Below, one piece after another: positions 8,242-16,763 of a stretch of DNA of 55,184 nucleotides (its first letter is position 1; the number at the start of each line of letters is the position of its first letter). The position numbers and the translations under genes were made by a program. The DNA comes from Deltaproteobacteria bacterium (GTDB taxonomy: Bacteria; Desulfobacterota; Desulfobacteria; Desulfobacterales; G020354645), in the NCBI GenBank assembly GCA_020354645.1, contig CP070652.1:5422914-5478097 (forward strand), in the 5' to 3' direction. The notes under the pieces were generated by a model that was not told the origin of the DNA, did no database searches, and saw nothing but the letters and a program-made list of their open reading frames with translations.

Positions 8242-10026
8242 ATGCCTAAAATGAATTCCATGGAGGCTGCTGTGCGAATTCTTGAAAGTGAAGGTGTAAA
8301 GAATATTTTCGGGATCCCAGGTGCAGGTATTCTTCCCTTCTACCGCGCACTAATGGATTTAGGAACCATTAAACACATGGTCACACGACATGAAGAGAGC
8401 GCTATCCACATGGCGGATGGTTACGCCAGGGCGATCGGGGCAGTCGGTGTTTGCGCTGCCACTTCAGGCCCGGGAGCCAGTAATTTTGTGACAGGCTTAT
8501 ACACCGCTCAGGTTGACTCTATTCCCATTTTGGCCATTACCGGGCAGAATGTACGGTCCCAGCTGGGCCGTGAAGCCTTCCAGGCGGTTGACATTGCAGA
8601 AATCGTAAAACCGGTTACCAAGAGAGCGTATTGCGTTAAGGAAGGTGGCCTGGTACCGTGGGTTTTTCGCGAAGCATTCAAAATTATGAAAGAGGGTCGG
8701 CCCGGACCGGTCCTGATCGACTTGCCGCTGGATGTCCAAAAAGAAATGATCGAATATGACCCGGAAACAGATGTACCCTTGCCCATCCTGCATACCCCGC
8801 CCAACCGGAAACAGGTTGTCAAAGCCTTGGACATGATACTGGAGGCTGAAGCACCGGTTATGCTGCTTGGCGGCGGTGTGATTCTTGCCGATGCATGCGA
8901 TGAATTCCGCGCGGTGGCCGAAGCACTGCAGATTCCCGTGGTTGCCTCCTATATGGGCAAAAGCGGGATGCCGTGGAACCATCCCCTAATGGCCGGTCAG
9001 GTCGGCATCCAGTGTAATACGCCGTCCGGCAACAAGGTATTTCTCGATTCGACACTCGTCTTTGCTGTCGGGGCGCGATTCAATGACCGTCATACGGGTG
9101 ATATAAACGTGTATAAAGGTAATCGAAAATTTATTCACGTGGATGTCGATCCCGGACAGCTGGGCAAAAATATCACCCCGGACTTGGGCATTTGCGCCGA
9201 TGCAAAACTGACATTGCAGGCTCTATTAGAAGAAATCGAACAGCGCAAGATAAAGCCCCGGCCTGTTGGTCTCAAGATTCCGCAGATTAGGACCGAATTG
9301 GAACGAAAAACAGATTATGATGATATTCCCATTAAACCGCAAAGAGTGTTCAAGGAAATTAATGAATTCTTTGATGAAGAAACGGTCTTTGTAACCTGTA
9401 TCGGTTTGAATCAGATCTGGTCCGGTCAGTTGCAGAAAATTACAAAACCGCGGCACTATCTGGATTGCGGAGGCGCCGGACCGCTGGGATGGGATATGCC
9501 CGCATCCATCGGTGCCAAGATCGCCCGTCCCGACAAGCAGGTAGTGACCGTTGTGGGTGATTTTGGATTTCAATTCTGTATGGACGCACTGCCCGTGGCT
9601 GTGATGTACAAGGTTCCTTTTCTAATTGTCGTGCTCAACAACGGGTATCTTGGTCTCATTCGACAAGCGGAAAAGTACATGTATGAAATGGAATACGAAG
9701 TCCAAATATGCTATGACTGCTATCAGGAGTGCACATATGAAGAACTGCCCAAGCTGGCAGAAGGTGGAACAAGCAGCGCCGTTGGTAGTTTGGAGCCGGG
9801 TGAGGTCGCGTATATCCCGGAAAATGAGGGCCGGGGATTTAATTTTGTCAAGTTTGCAGAAGCCTGTGGCGCCGCCGGTGAGCGTGTTGTCGATCCTAGC
9901 GAAATTAAGGCGGCATTGAAGCGGGGTGTTGATGCCGGCATTCCATATGTTATCGATATTATTCTCGAAAAGGATACGGATTGTTCCATGGGCGTTTCTA
10001 TTGATGCCATCAGAGAATTTGAATAG
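8242..10026 (+). CDS. gcl: Glyoxylate carboligase-like ThDP enzyme
   Basis: This 594-aa enzyme aligns along its length with E. coli Gcl, which joins two glyoxylates to tartronate semialdehyde and CO2 using ThDP, Mg and FAD. The N-terminal ThDP domain has GIPGAG (24-29), the C-terminal one has GD (439-440) and NN (466-467), and PIKPQRV and GGAGPLGW match Gcl segments. I start at ATG 8242 because AAAGGAG precedes it; the frame itself opens at 8173. Two oddities stand out. Residue 51 is Glu (TRHEES), whereas E. coli Gcl is known for Val at this position. There is also a roughly 25-residue insertion near 488-530 with C490, C493 and C497. Acetohydroxyacid-type chemistry therefore cannot be excluded, but context favours glyoxylate. 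Confidence 0.85.
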   Translation: MPKMNSMEAAVRILESEGVKNIFGIPGAGILPFYRALMDLGTIKHMVTRHEESAIHMADGYARAIGAVGVCAATSGPGASNFVTGLYTAQVDSIPILAITGQNVRSQLGREAFQAVDIAEIVKPVTKRAYCVKEGGLVPWVFREAFKIMKEGRPGPVLIDLPLDVQKEMIEYDPETDVPLPILHTPPNRKQVVKALDMILEAEAPVMLLGGGVILADACDEFRAVAEALQIPVVASYMGKSGMPWNHPLMAGQVGIQCNTPSGNKVFLDSTLVFAVGARFNDRHTGDINVYKGNRKFIHVDVDPGQLGKNITPDLGICADAKLTLQALLEEIEQRKIKPRPVGLKIPQIRTELERKTDYDDIPIKPQRVFKEINEFFDEETVFVTCIGLNQIWSGQLQKITKPRHYLDCGGAGPLGWDMPASIGAKIARPDKQVVTVVGDFGFQFCMDALPVAVMYKVPFLIVVLNNGYLGLIRQAEKYMYEMEYEVQICYDCYQECTYEELPKLAEGGTSSAVGSLEPGEVAYIPENEGRGFNFVKFAEACGAAGERVVDPSEIKAALKRGVDAGIPYVIDIILEKDTDCSMGVSIDAIREFE

Positions 10027-10070
10027 CTTTTGATATTTGTAACTTTGAGAATAACGGGAGGAAAACAGAC

Positions 10071-11354
10071 ATGTCAGACTTAATAACTAAAGCTTCGGCG
10101 TTGCTAAAAGAATTTAAGGGGGATTCATATGCATTCGGCAGCGGCGTATTGGATAAAGCACCCGGAAAATTCGCCGCTGAATTCGGTAATAACGCCATGT
10201 TTGTTGGGCCGATAGAAGAAGAATGGTTTCAGACAACCAAAGACCGAATTTTAAAATCTCTGGATAAAGCCGGTGTAAATGTGGTAGATGTCGTAAGATC
10301 TGCAGCACCAAATGCGCCATTTGTGGATGTTTACCGGATTCACAGCCATATCATGCACAAAAAGCCCGACGTATTAGTCGTCGGAGACGGCGGTTCCGGT
10401 ATCGACGCCACCAAGGCAGCCGCTACCCTTGCTTCTTTAGGTGATATCCAGCCCGAAATCGATCCATTTTTCGGCGTTGGACAGGTGACCAAAGTGTGTC
10501 AAGAATCGGGCCGCACCATTATGCCCGTGATAGCCATTATGATGGCCGCCAGCTCGGGTGCCCATTTGACCAAGTATTCCAATATAACGGATCCCGTGGC
10601 CGGTCAGAAGAAACTGATTGTGGACGAGGCTATAATACCGCCGCGTTGTGTTTTCGATTATGACGTGACAACCTCTCAGCCAATGAGTCTGACCCTGGAC
10701 GGAGGCTTTGATGGGATTGCCCACTGTTTGGAGGTTTACTTCGGCGCGGTTCCCGAAATAGAGAATCAAGCCCGCCAGGTGGCTGAGCTTGGAATCGAAG
10801 CCCTTATCAAAGGTCTCACAGAAGTAAAAAAAGACCCTGGCGACAGGGAGGCGAGAACACTTATGGGATTGGGCACCGATTTAGGCGGTTACGCCATCAT
10901 GATCGGCGGCACTTCCGGTCCGCATCTCAACAGCTTCTCCCTGGTGGATGTGCTTACCCATGGCCGTGCCTGTGCGCTGATGAACCCCTATTACACGGTA
11001 TTTTTTGCTCCGGCTATCGAAAAGAAATTACAGACAATCGGGGCCATTTATAGTAAGTATGGCTATATTGATGAAGATGTGAATGCCTTGTCCGGCCGTG
11101 AATTGGGACTGGCAGTGGCCCGGGGTATGATTAAGTTCAGCAGGTTCGTCGGGTTTCCCACATGCCTGCGCGACGTCCAGGGCGTCGGGAAAGAACACAT
11201 CGAACGCTGCCTCACCGCTGCAAAGGATCCACAACTGGAAATGAAGCTAAAGAATATGCCGGTTCCGCTTAATGCCGATTTGGTGGATGAGTTTATGGCA
11301 CCGATCCTCGAGGCCGCCTGGGACGGAGAGTTGGAAAAGATAAAAAATATGTGA
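10071..11354 (+). CDS. Iron-containing alcohol dehydrogenase family protein
   Basis: This 427-aa group III (Fe-dependent) alcohol dehydrogenase has an N-terminal nucleotide-binding domain with VVGDGGSGIDATKA (103-116) and PVIAIMMAASSGAH. The helical C-terminal domain carries metal ligands that fit the family: D214 and H218 (DGGFDGIAH), then H285 and H297 (LTHG). It follows gcl by 44 bp with a GGGAGG ribosome site. It probably interconverts an aldehyde and an alcohol or hydroxyacid linked to glyoxylate metabolism, for example a semialdehyde or glycolaldehyde. The substrate cannot be identified from sequence alone. Confidence 0.88.
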   Translation: MSDLITKASALLKEFKGDSYAFGSGVLDKAPGKFAAEFGNNAMFVGPIEEEWFQTTKDRILKSLDKAGVNVVDVVRSAAPNAPFVDVYRIHSHIMHKKPDVLVVGDGGSGIDATKAAATLASLGDIQPEIDPFFGVGQVTKVCQESGRTIMPVIAIMMAASSGAHLTKYSNITDPVAGQKKLIVDEAIIPPRCVFDYDVTTSQPMSLTLDGGFDGIAHCLEVYFGAVPEIENQARQVAELGIEALIKGLTEVKKDPGDREARTLMGLGTDLGGYAIMIGGTSGPHLNSFSLVDVLTHGRACALMNPYYTVFFAPAIEKKLQTIGAIYSKYGYIDEDVNALSGRELGLAVARGMIKFSRFVGFPTCLRDVQGVGKEHIERCLTAAKDPQLEMKLKNMPVPLNADLVDEFMAPILEAAWDGELEKIKNM

Positions 11355-11432
11355 GTAATATAGCCCGGATAAGCCGGAGCATAAAGGTAAGTATTATCAC
11401 CGGAATAGAAACAGACATCATTTCAAGGAAAT

Positions 11433-11503
11433 GTGTATTGTGTTTGATGTTTAGTGTTTCGAAATCACAAAAACCAAACACTAAATACTAAACACCAAAT
11501 ACT
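11433..11503. repeat. Word array, word around CACTAAATACTAAACAC
   Basis: The left arm (11433-11460, GTGTTTGATGTTTAGTGTTT type) faces an inverted right arm (11472-11503, CCAAACACTAAATACTAAAC type), which can fold into an imperfect hairpin downstream of the alcohol dehydrogenase gene. Confidence 0.65.
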
Positions 11504-11527
11504 CTATCACTTATGGCTTTTCATGAG

Positions 11528-11548
11528 TGTAGAACAAATTTTGCTACA
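11528..11548. promoter_or_regulatory. Imperfect palindrome upstream of glcD
   Basis: TGTAG (11528-11532) and CTACA (11544-11548) flank an AT-rich centre of 11 bp, about 50 bp before the glcD start. It may be a regulator site for the glcDEF genes. No flanking promoter is convincing. Confidence 0.25.
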
Positions 11549-11596
11549 AAATGTACAAAACTGATTTTTAAGAGACCATAACAGGAGAATTTCTTC

Positions 11597-12979
11597 ATGG
11601 ACAAACAAAAGCTCATCGCCAGTCTCAATGAAATAGTGGGTCCCGATAATGTCCTTTCCTCTGAAATGGATCTCATGCTTTACAGCTATGACGCTTCTCT
11701 CGATAAGGCAAAGCCCGATGTAGTAGTTTTACCGGATTCCACCGAGGAAGTGTCAAAAATCATGGCGCTGGCATACAAAGAAAAGATACCGATTCTCGGT
11801 CGGGGATCAGGCACCAACCTGACGGGGGGTACAGTACCCATCAAAGGCGGCATCGTCGTTCATTTTTCCCGTATGAACCGCATCCTGGAAATTGATTATG
11901 CCAACCGGACGGCAACAGTGCAGCCGGGTGTCATCACCCTGGATTTACAAACCGAGGTGTTAAAGAAAGGATTCGTATATCAACCGGATCCTGCCAGTCA
12001 AAAAGTATCTACCATTGGCGGCAATGTGTCCGAGAATTCGGGGGGTCCCCATTGCCTCAAATACGGCGTCACCTCAAACCACGTGCAGGGTCTGGAGGTA
12101 GTCCTCAACGACGGTACCGTGATCAATACCGGAGGAAAGGCTCGGGATAATGCCGGTTACGACATCACCGCCCTTGTTGTGGGTAGCGAGGGAACTGTCG
12201 GCCTGGTAACCAAAGCGATCCTGAAACTTGAACGGGCACCTGAATCAGTCAAGACTTTGCTGGCCATATTTGACGCTATTGAAGACGGAGCCAACACGGT
12301 TTCTGCCATCGTCGCAGAAGGTATCATCCCGGCCACCTTAGAGATGATGGACAACACCGTAATGCGGGCCGTGGAGGAGACCATCAAAGTGGGATATCCC
12401 TTGGATGCCGCCTGCGTTCTCATCATCGAACTGGATGGCATGCCGGAGGGAATGGATGATAATGCCAGCAAAATTGTGGAAATTTGCAGGCAGAACCATG
12501 TTCGGGATGTGAGGTTGGCTAAAGACGAGGCAGAACGTAACGTACTCTGGGCCGGCCGCAAAGGAGCCTTTGGTTCCGTAGGACAGGTAAGGCCAAGCTA
12601 TTTATGCTGTGACGGGACGGTTCCCCGGACCAAGCTACCGGAGGTCCTAAATCAGGTTATTGAAATCGGCAAAAAGTACAATCTTCCCATCGGAAATGTA
12701 TTTCACGCAGGAGACGGAAACCTCCACCCTCTTATTATGTTTGATGAACGGGATGAAGACGAGCGCAGCCGTGTGCTTAAAGCATCGACAGAAATTTTAA
12801 AAGCCTGTGCGGATGCCGGCGGAACCATCAGCGGAGAACATGGTGTGGGGATGGAGAAGTTGAAAGAGACTGCCTTTATCTTCAATGAATGCGACCTTGA
12901 ATTCGAGCGCCAAATCAAAAGGGCTTTTGATCCCGATGACATCATAAATCCGGGGAAGATGATTCCCGCAAATTCATAG
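11597..12979 (+). CDS. glcD: Glycolate/D-lactate oxidase FAD subunit GlcD
   Basis: This 460-aa FAD-linked oxidase opens a glcD / glcE-like / glcF set. The FAD_binding_4 domain has GRGSGTNLTGG (68-78), GGNVSENSGGPH (141-152) and AGYDITALVVGSEGTVGL (186-203); the C-terminal domain has HAGDGNLHP and GEHGVG. ATG 11597 is preceded by ACAGGAG. GlcD is the catalytic flavoprotein that oxidises glycolate to glyoxylate, or D-lactate to pyruvate, passing electrons to the Fe-S subunit. It is a different paralog from the one at 633-2012, since motif details differ (NSGGPH here versus NAGGLK there). Confidence 0.92.
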   Translation: MDKQKLIASLNEIVGPDNVLSSEMDLMLYSYDASLDKAKPDVVVLPDSTEEVSKIMALAYKEKIPILGRGSGTNLTGGTVPIKGGIVVHFSRMNRILEIDYANRTATVQPGVITLDLQTEVLKKGFVYQPDPASQKVSTIGGNVSENSGGPHCLKYGVTSNHVQGLEVVLNDGTVINTGGKARDNAGYDITALVVGSEGTVGLVTKAILKLERAPESVKTLLAIFDAIEDGANTVSAIVAEGIIPATLEMMDNTVMRAVEETIKVGYPLDAACVLIIELDGMPEGMDDNASKIVEICRQNHVRDVRLAKDEAERNVLWAGRKGAFGSVGQVRPSYLCCDGTVPRTKLPEVLNQVIEIGKKYNLPIGNVFHAGDGNLHPLIMFDERDEDERSRVLKASTEILKACADAGGTISGEHGVGMEKLKETAFIFNECDLEFERQIKRAFDPDDIINPGKMIPANS

Positions 12980-12981
12980 AC

Positions 12982-13070
12982 CGTTATCCGTTCAACGTTC
13001 CAGGTTCAACGTTCAAGGTTAAGAAGCGGATACCATCCTTATTTCAACATTGAACCTTGAACTCTGATCC
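12982..13070. repeat. Word array between glcD and glcE-like gene (GGTTCAA words)
   Basis: A left arm of GTTCAACGTTCCAGGTTCAA words (12990-13020) faces an inverted arm. GTTCAAGGTT (13011-13020) pairs perfectly with AACCTTGAAC (13053-13062). A TTTTTT run follows at about 13071, so this copy could act as an attenuator before the next gene. Confidence 0.7.
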
Positions 13071-13098
13071 TTTTTTATTCAGGATAAGGAGTTTTGAT

Positions 13099-14544
13099 GT
13101 GGTAGACGACACAGAAAAATTCAAAAACCTTTCTGAAACTCTGGGTGAAGCGCATGTAAAAACCGAGCCGAAAATCACAGCGCAATATACCGTGGATAAT
13201 GTAGTCCCCAGGGCGGTGGTATTCCCAAAAAACACCGATCAAATATCCGAAGTAGTTAAATTTGCAAATCGAGAGAACCTGGCTATCGTGACCCGCGGAA
13301 GTGGAACTAAAATGGCCATGGGAAACCCGCCTCGTAAACTGGACCTGGTCGTTTGTACCTCCCGTATGAACCACATGCTGGACGTGGATACATCAAATTT
13401 GACCATGACTGTGGAAGCGGGCGTCAAGTTCAGGGACATCCAGGCACGGCTGGCAACACAGGAAGACCGGTGTTATTTGCCCCTGGGTGACCTTGAAGCA
13501 GAAGGGGATGAGATTATCTGTTCGGACAGGTCCCACAGCGGCTGCTTTGTACCTATTGATCCTCCTTACGCCGACAAAGCGACCATTGGCGGTATTATCG
13601 CTACCAATTCCACCGGCCCCAGGCGGCTTCTCTATAATCTACCCCGGGATTGCATCATAGGGATCCGGGTCGTGGCTCCGAACGGAGATGTTTTGGGGTC
13701 AGGGGGAAAAACCGTAAAAAATGTTTCCGGATACGACGTCTCCAAACTGATGGTGGGCTCCATGGGAACTCTTGGCATCCTGTGCGAAACGACCCTAAGA
13801 ATGCTCCCCTTGCCGGAAAAAATGGAAACGCTTCTGGTTTCCTTTGCTAACTTTTCCGATGCATCCGCTTTTGCGGGGCGCATTTTTGAAACCAGTCTCC
13901 TGCCGGCTGCGGTTGAAATAATGAACGGTGAGGCTTTCGGCCATTTGTCCCTCGACGATAAACCCGATTTCGGTTCAAACGGCTACGTGGCGGCTATCGC
14001 CCTCGAAGCCTTTGAACCGGCCGTTGATCGCATGCGAATAGAAATGCTGAACATGGCCAAAGAGGCTGGGGCCGGGGCCAATGCCGTTTTTGAGGAGGAG
14101 GATCACCGCTCGTTCTGGCTGGCCATGAGCAATCTTTCAGCAACACTCGACAAAAAATTTTCCGGTTTCATAAAGGCTAAGCTGAATTATCCGCTTTCCA
14201 TGTGGAAAAACATCATTGCATCAGGGGAGTCTATCTTTTCTGAAGCAAATCTTGATTACATTGTTCAGGCCCATGCCGGAAACGGCATTTGCTTTACCGG
14301 CCTGCTCGTTGATAACAATGACACTTCCGCAACGGATAAAGCGGTAGAAGCAATGAATCAACTGCTGGCATACTGCCAGGAGGTTGATGGCAACCTGGTC
14401 ATTCAAAGCGCACCCGCTGATGTAAAGAGCAACCTCAGGATATGGGGAAAAATCGGTTTCGATTTCGTGGTCATGAAGCGACTCAAGGATCAGCTGGATC
14501 CCAAAGGTATTATGAGTCCGGGCCGTTTCGTGGAAGGGCTTTAA
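13099..14544 (+). CDS. glcE: GlcE-like FAD-binding subunit, long form
   Basis: This is a 481-aa FAD_binding_4 flavoprotein. I start at GTG 13099 because AGGATAAGGAG (13081-13091) lies 7 nt before it; the open frame extends back to 13057 without a ribosome site, and the ATG at 13097 is out of frame and stops at once. Motifs include RGSGTKMAMG, IGGIIATNSTGPRRLLYN and SGYDVSKLMVGSMGTLGI, with a terminal IMSPGRF. It is longer than E. coli GlcE (about 350 aa) because it keeps an FAD-oxidase-type C-terminal half, so it could also be a catalytic subunit. Its place between glcD and glcF supports a role in the hydroxyacid oxidase complex. Confidence 0.82.
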   Translation: MVDDTEKFKNLSETLGEAHVKTEPKITAQYTVDNVVPRAVVFPKNTDQISEVVKFANRENLAIVTRGSGTKMAMGNPPRKLDLVVCTSRMNHMLDVDTSNLTMTVEAGVKFRDIQARLATQEDRCYLPLGDLEAEGDEIICSDRSHSGCFVPIDPPYADKATIGGIIATNSTGPRRLLYNLPRDCIIGIRVVAPNGDVLGSGGKTVKNVSGYDVSKLMVGSMGTLGILCETTLRMLPLPEKMETLLVSFANFSDASAFAGRIFETSLLPAAVEIMNGEAFGHLSLDDKPDFGSNGYVAAIALEAFEPAVDRMRIEMLNMAKEAGAGANAVFEEEDHRSFWLAMSNLSATLDKKFSGFIKAKLNYPLSMWKNIIASGESIFSEANLDYIVQAHAGNGICFTGLLVDNNDTSATDKAVEAMNQLLAYCQEVDGNLVIQSAPADVKSNLRIWGKIGFDFVVMKRLKDQLDPKGIMSPGRFVEGL

Positions 14545-14573
14545 AAACTTCATTCATTATGTTTATGAGAACC

Positions 14574-14762
14574 TGGGTTAAGCGGTTCACGGTTCAAGGT
14601 TGAGCAATGACAATAACAAGGAGTTAGGGAGAACCCCGTGACGGTTGTCAATTCACCTATTGATTGATTGTTGCAGCTGTCTCAAAGCAGGCAGAAATAA
14701 ACTGCGGTTTAATGTTTTCATAACCTTGAACTTTGAACGGGGAACCCGGAACCGCTCAATTT
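14574..14762. repeat. Word array pair (GGTTCAA words) before glcF
   Basis: The left arm at 14574-14605 (GGTTAAGCGGTTCACGGTTC type) and the inverted right arm at 14721-14760 (AACCTTGAACTTTGAACG type, ending GGAACCGCTCAA) bracket about 115 bp of unremarkable sequence. Confidence 0.65.
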
Positions 14763-14782
14763 AGGCCGAGAAGGTGGCATCA

Positions 14783-15928
14783 ATGAACATCGTACAGTTA
14801 AAAAAATTGTCATATGACGAGGTGGCCAAATGTAACAAGTGCGGATTTTGCCTGCCCAGTTGCCCCACCTATCTGGTCAAAAAAGCAGAATCGTATTCTG
14901 CCAGGGGCCGAAATGCCATCACTCGATTTGCCATTGAAAATAAGCTGGAATTGAATGAGGATACGGAAAGAGCCATTTTTACCTGCCTCGGTTGCGGTGC
15001 CTGTACGGCCGTCTGTCTGTCCAGTGTCCAAACAAAGGATCTCATCTTTCAGAACCGCGAGTGTCAGGTAGATGCAGGATTTTATCCGAAAGTGGCGAAG
15101 CGCTTGGTGAAAATCCTGGAGGAAAGCCACAACATTTCGGACGAGGATCAAGAGGATCGAGCTGAATGGCAGGAACTCATTAAGGAACTTCCTGAGGATG
15201 CTTTTGAAAAGGAGACGGCCGACGTTGTGTTCTTCGTGGGCTGTGTCGCCTCATTTTTCCCCATGGTTCAAAAAATTCCGGCCAACATGGCCAAAATTAT
15301 GCAGTCAGCCGGTGTGGATTTTACAATTCTGGGTGGTGAAGAGTGGTGTTGCGGTTTTCCGCTTATTGGTGCAGGCATGCCCGAGAAACTGGCAGCCATG
15401 AAAGACCATAATCTAAAGAAGGTTGCGAAGGTGGGTGCCAAGACCATCGTTTTCACATGTCCGTCCTGCTACCACACCTGGCACCATTTTTATAAATCAG
15501 ATGCCAAGCTGATGCACGCCAGCCAATTGATCCTGGAGTTGATAAAAGACAAAAAAATTGAATTCAATAAAAACATCAAAGGCGTTGCAACCTATCACGA
15601 TCCTTGCGATCTCGGCAGAAATACCGGTGTTTATGAGGAACCCAGAGAAATTATCAAAGCCATTCCCGGTCTTGAATTTGTGGAACTCCCCATGAACCGG
15701 AAATTCTCCGTATGCTGCGGTGGGGGCGGGAACGTGGAAATGACCGATCCCGACCTCTCTGCCCAGGTTGCCCAGACGAAACTCGCTTCCATCAAGGCGG
15801 TGGGGGCAGATACGGTTCTGACCGCATGCCAACAGTGCGTTCGCACCATGGAAACTCGGGCCAAAAGGTCCAAAACCGATCTGGTTGTAAAAGACCTGAC
15901 CCAACTGGTTATTGAGGCCATGGAATAA
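14783..15928 (+). CDS. glcF: Glycolate/lactate oxidase Fe-S subunit GlcF-like
   Basis: This 381-aa iron-sulfur protein likely takes electrons from the flavoprotein subunits. Two ferredoxin-type motifs lie near the N-terminus: CNKCGFCLPSCP and CLGCGACTAVC. Two CCG domains follow, with WCCGFP / CPSCYH in the first and CCGGGG plus a downstream CQQC in the second; HdrD-type proteins and GlcF share this plan. I choose ATG 14783 since GAGAAGG (14769-14775) is correctly spaced for it, whereas the GTG at 14774 would overlap that site. Reduced CCG proteins in sulfate reducers often feed the menaquinone pool or membrane Hdr/Qmo-like complexes. That destination is inference here. Confidence 0.9.
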   Translation: MNIVQLKKLSYDEVAKCNKCGFCLPSCPTYLVKKAESYSARGRNAITRFAIENKLELNEDTERAIFTCLGCGACTAVCLSSVQTKDLIFQNRECQVDAGFYPKVAKRLVKILEESHNISDEDQEDRAEWQELIKELPEDAFEKETADVVFFVGCVASFFPMVQKIPANMAKIMQSAGVDFTILGGEEWCCGFPLIGAGMPEKLAAMKDHNLKKVAKVGAKTIVFTCPSCYHTWHHFYKSDAKLMHASQLILELIKDKKIEFNKNIKGVATYHDPCDLGRNTGVYEEPREIIKAIPGLEFVELPMNRKFSVCCGGGGNVEMTDPDLSAQVAQTKLASIKAVGADTVLTACQQCVRTMETRAKRSKTDLVVKDLTQLVIEAME

Positions 15929-15930
15929 GA

Positions 15931-16140
15931 GTTTAGGTTGAAGGTTCAGGGTTCAAGGTTCAAGGTTCCGGGTTCAGGATTCAGGGTTGAAAAACCCTAA
16001 CCAAAGCATAACAAAATGATGATGCTTTCATAGAATCGACCCCACCTATAATAATAGACGAGTGAAAATGACCAATTAGAAGAATCTGTAACCAAAGGCA
16101 GATAGATCACCACCTTTTAACCTTTGAACCTTGAACGCTG
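15931..16140. repeat. Word array pair (GGTTCAA words) after glcF
   Basis: A long left arm (15931-15999) repeats GGTTCAGGGTTCAAGGTTC-like words six or seven times. A short inverted arm (TTTGAACCTTGAACG) sits at 16121-16138. The 338-bp spacer otherwise shows nothing except a TTGAAC...GTTCAA inverted repeat near 16199-16220. Confidence 0.7.
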
Positions 16141-16266
16141 CTTGCCCCGTTAAATTTTTACAGCGCCGGTGCCGTAAGGCTGGTAGCTCGCGCAGGGGTT
16201 GAACTTATTATTTGTTCAACTGGGGCGAAAAATATTTAACTAGGGAACCTAAAAAAGGAGGTTTGT

Positions 16267-16644
16267 ATGCGTCGTCTTCGGATAACCGCGGCAGAAATCT
16301 CGGCAACGGCAGAGCTGTTCGACAATTCAACTGCCGACGCCATCTGGGATGCTTTACCGATTGAGGCCCAGGTCAACACTTGGGGTGAGGAGATTTATTT
16401 TGGGATACCGGTGCATCTCGGTCAAGCCGATGACGCACGTGAAACTGTTGATATGGGACACTTAGGTTACTGGCCCTCCGGACATGCCTTCTGTATTTTT
16501 TTCGGAAAGACTCCGGTCAGCCGCGGCAATGAGATCAGGCCTGCCAGCGCCGTCAACGTTTTCGGCCAGATCGAAGGGGATGCCACTGTTTTCACTGATG
16601 TAACCGACGGAACCAGCATCCGGATTGAAAAAGCAAAAGGATAA
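16267..16644 (+). CDS. Cyclophilin-like fold protein (TM1367/DUF369 type)
   Basis: This 125-aa soluble protein resembles the small Cyclophil_like family: an N-terminal strand with RITAAEISATAELFDNSTA, then ALPIEAQVNTWGEEIYFGIPV, and a GYWPSGHAFCIFFGKTP core. AAGGAGG lies 6 nt before the ATG. The biochemical role of this family is not established; some members sit next to enzymes of hydroxyacid metabolism. Here it lies between glcF and a LarA-like racemase on the same strand, so it may belong to that operon, perhaps as an accessory or ligand-binding protein. That role is a guess from position only. Confidence 0.75.
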   Translation: MRRLRITAAEISATAELFDNSTADAIWDALPIEAQVNTWGEEIYFGIPVHLGQADDARETVDMGHLGYWPSGHAFCIFFGKTPVSRGNEIRPASAVNVFGQIEGDATVFTDVTDGTSIRIEKAKG

Positions 16645-16654
16645 AGATAAAGTT

Positions 16655-16742
16655 TTAATGTTCACGGTTCAGGGTTCCGGGGTTAAATAATGATGACATC
16701 CATATTTAACCTTGAACATTGAACCTGGAACCCTGAACGGTG
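16655..16742. repeat. Word array hairpin before the LarA-like gene
   Basis: The left arm (16655-16687) and inverted right arm (16702-16742) are close to a complete hairpin. GTTCAGGGTTCC pairs with GGAACCCTGAAC, and TTAAATA with TATTTAA. The array ends 11 bp before the ribosome site of the next gene. Confidence 0.75.
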
Positions 16743-16763
16743 CACAAAAATTCGGAGGAAGTT

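Noticed and set aside
12982..16742. GGTTCAA words resembling tRNA T-arms
   Set aside because: No acceptor, D or anticodon stems accompany them, and the word changes completely at other loci.
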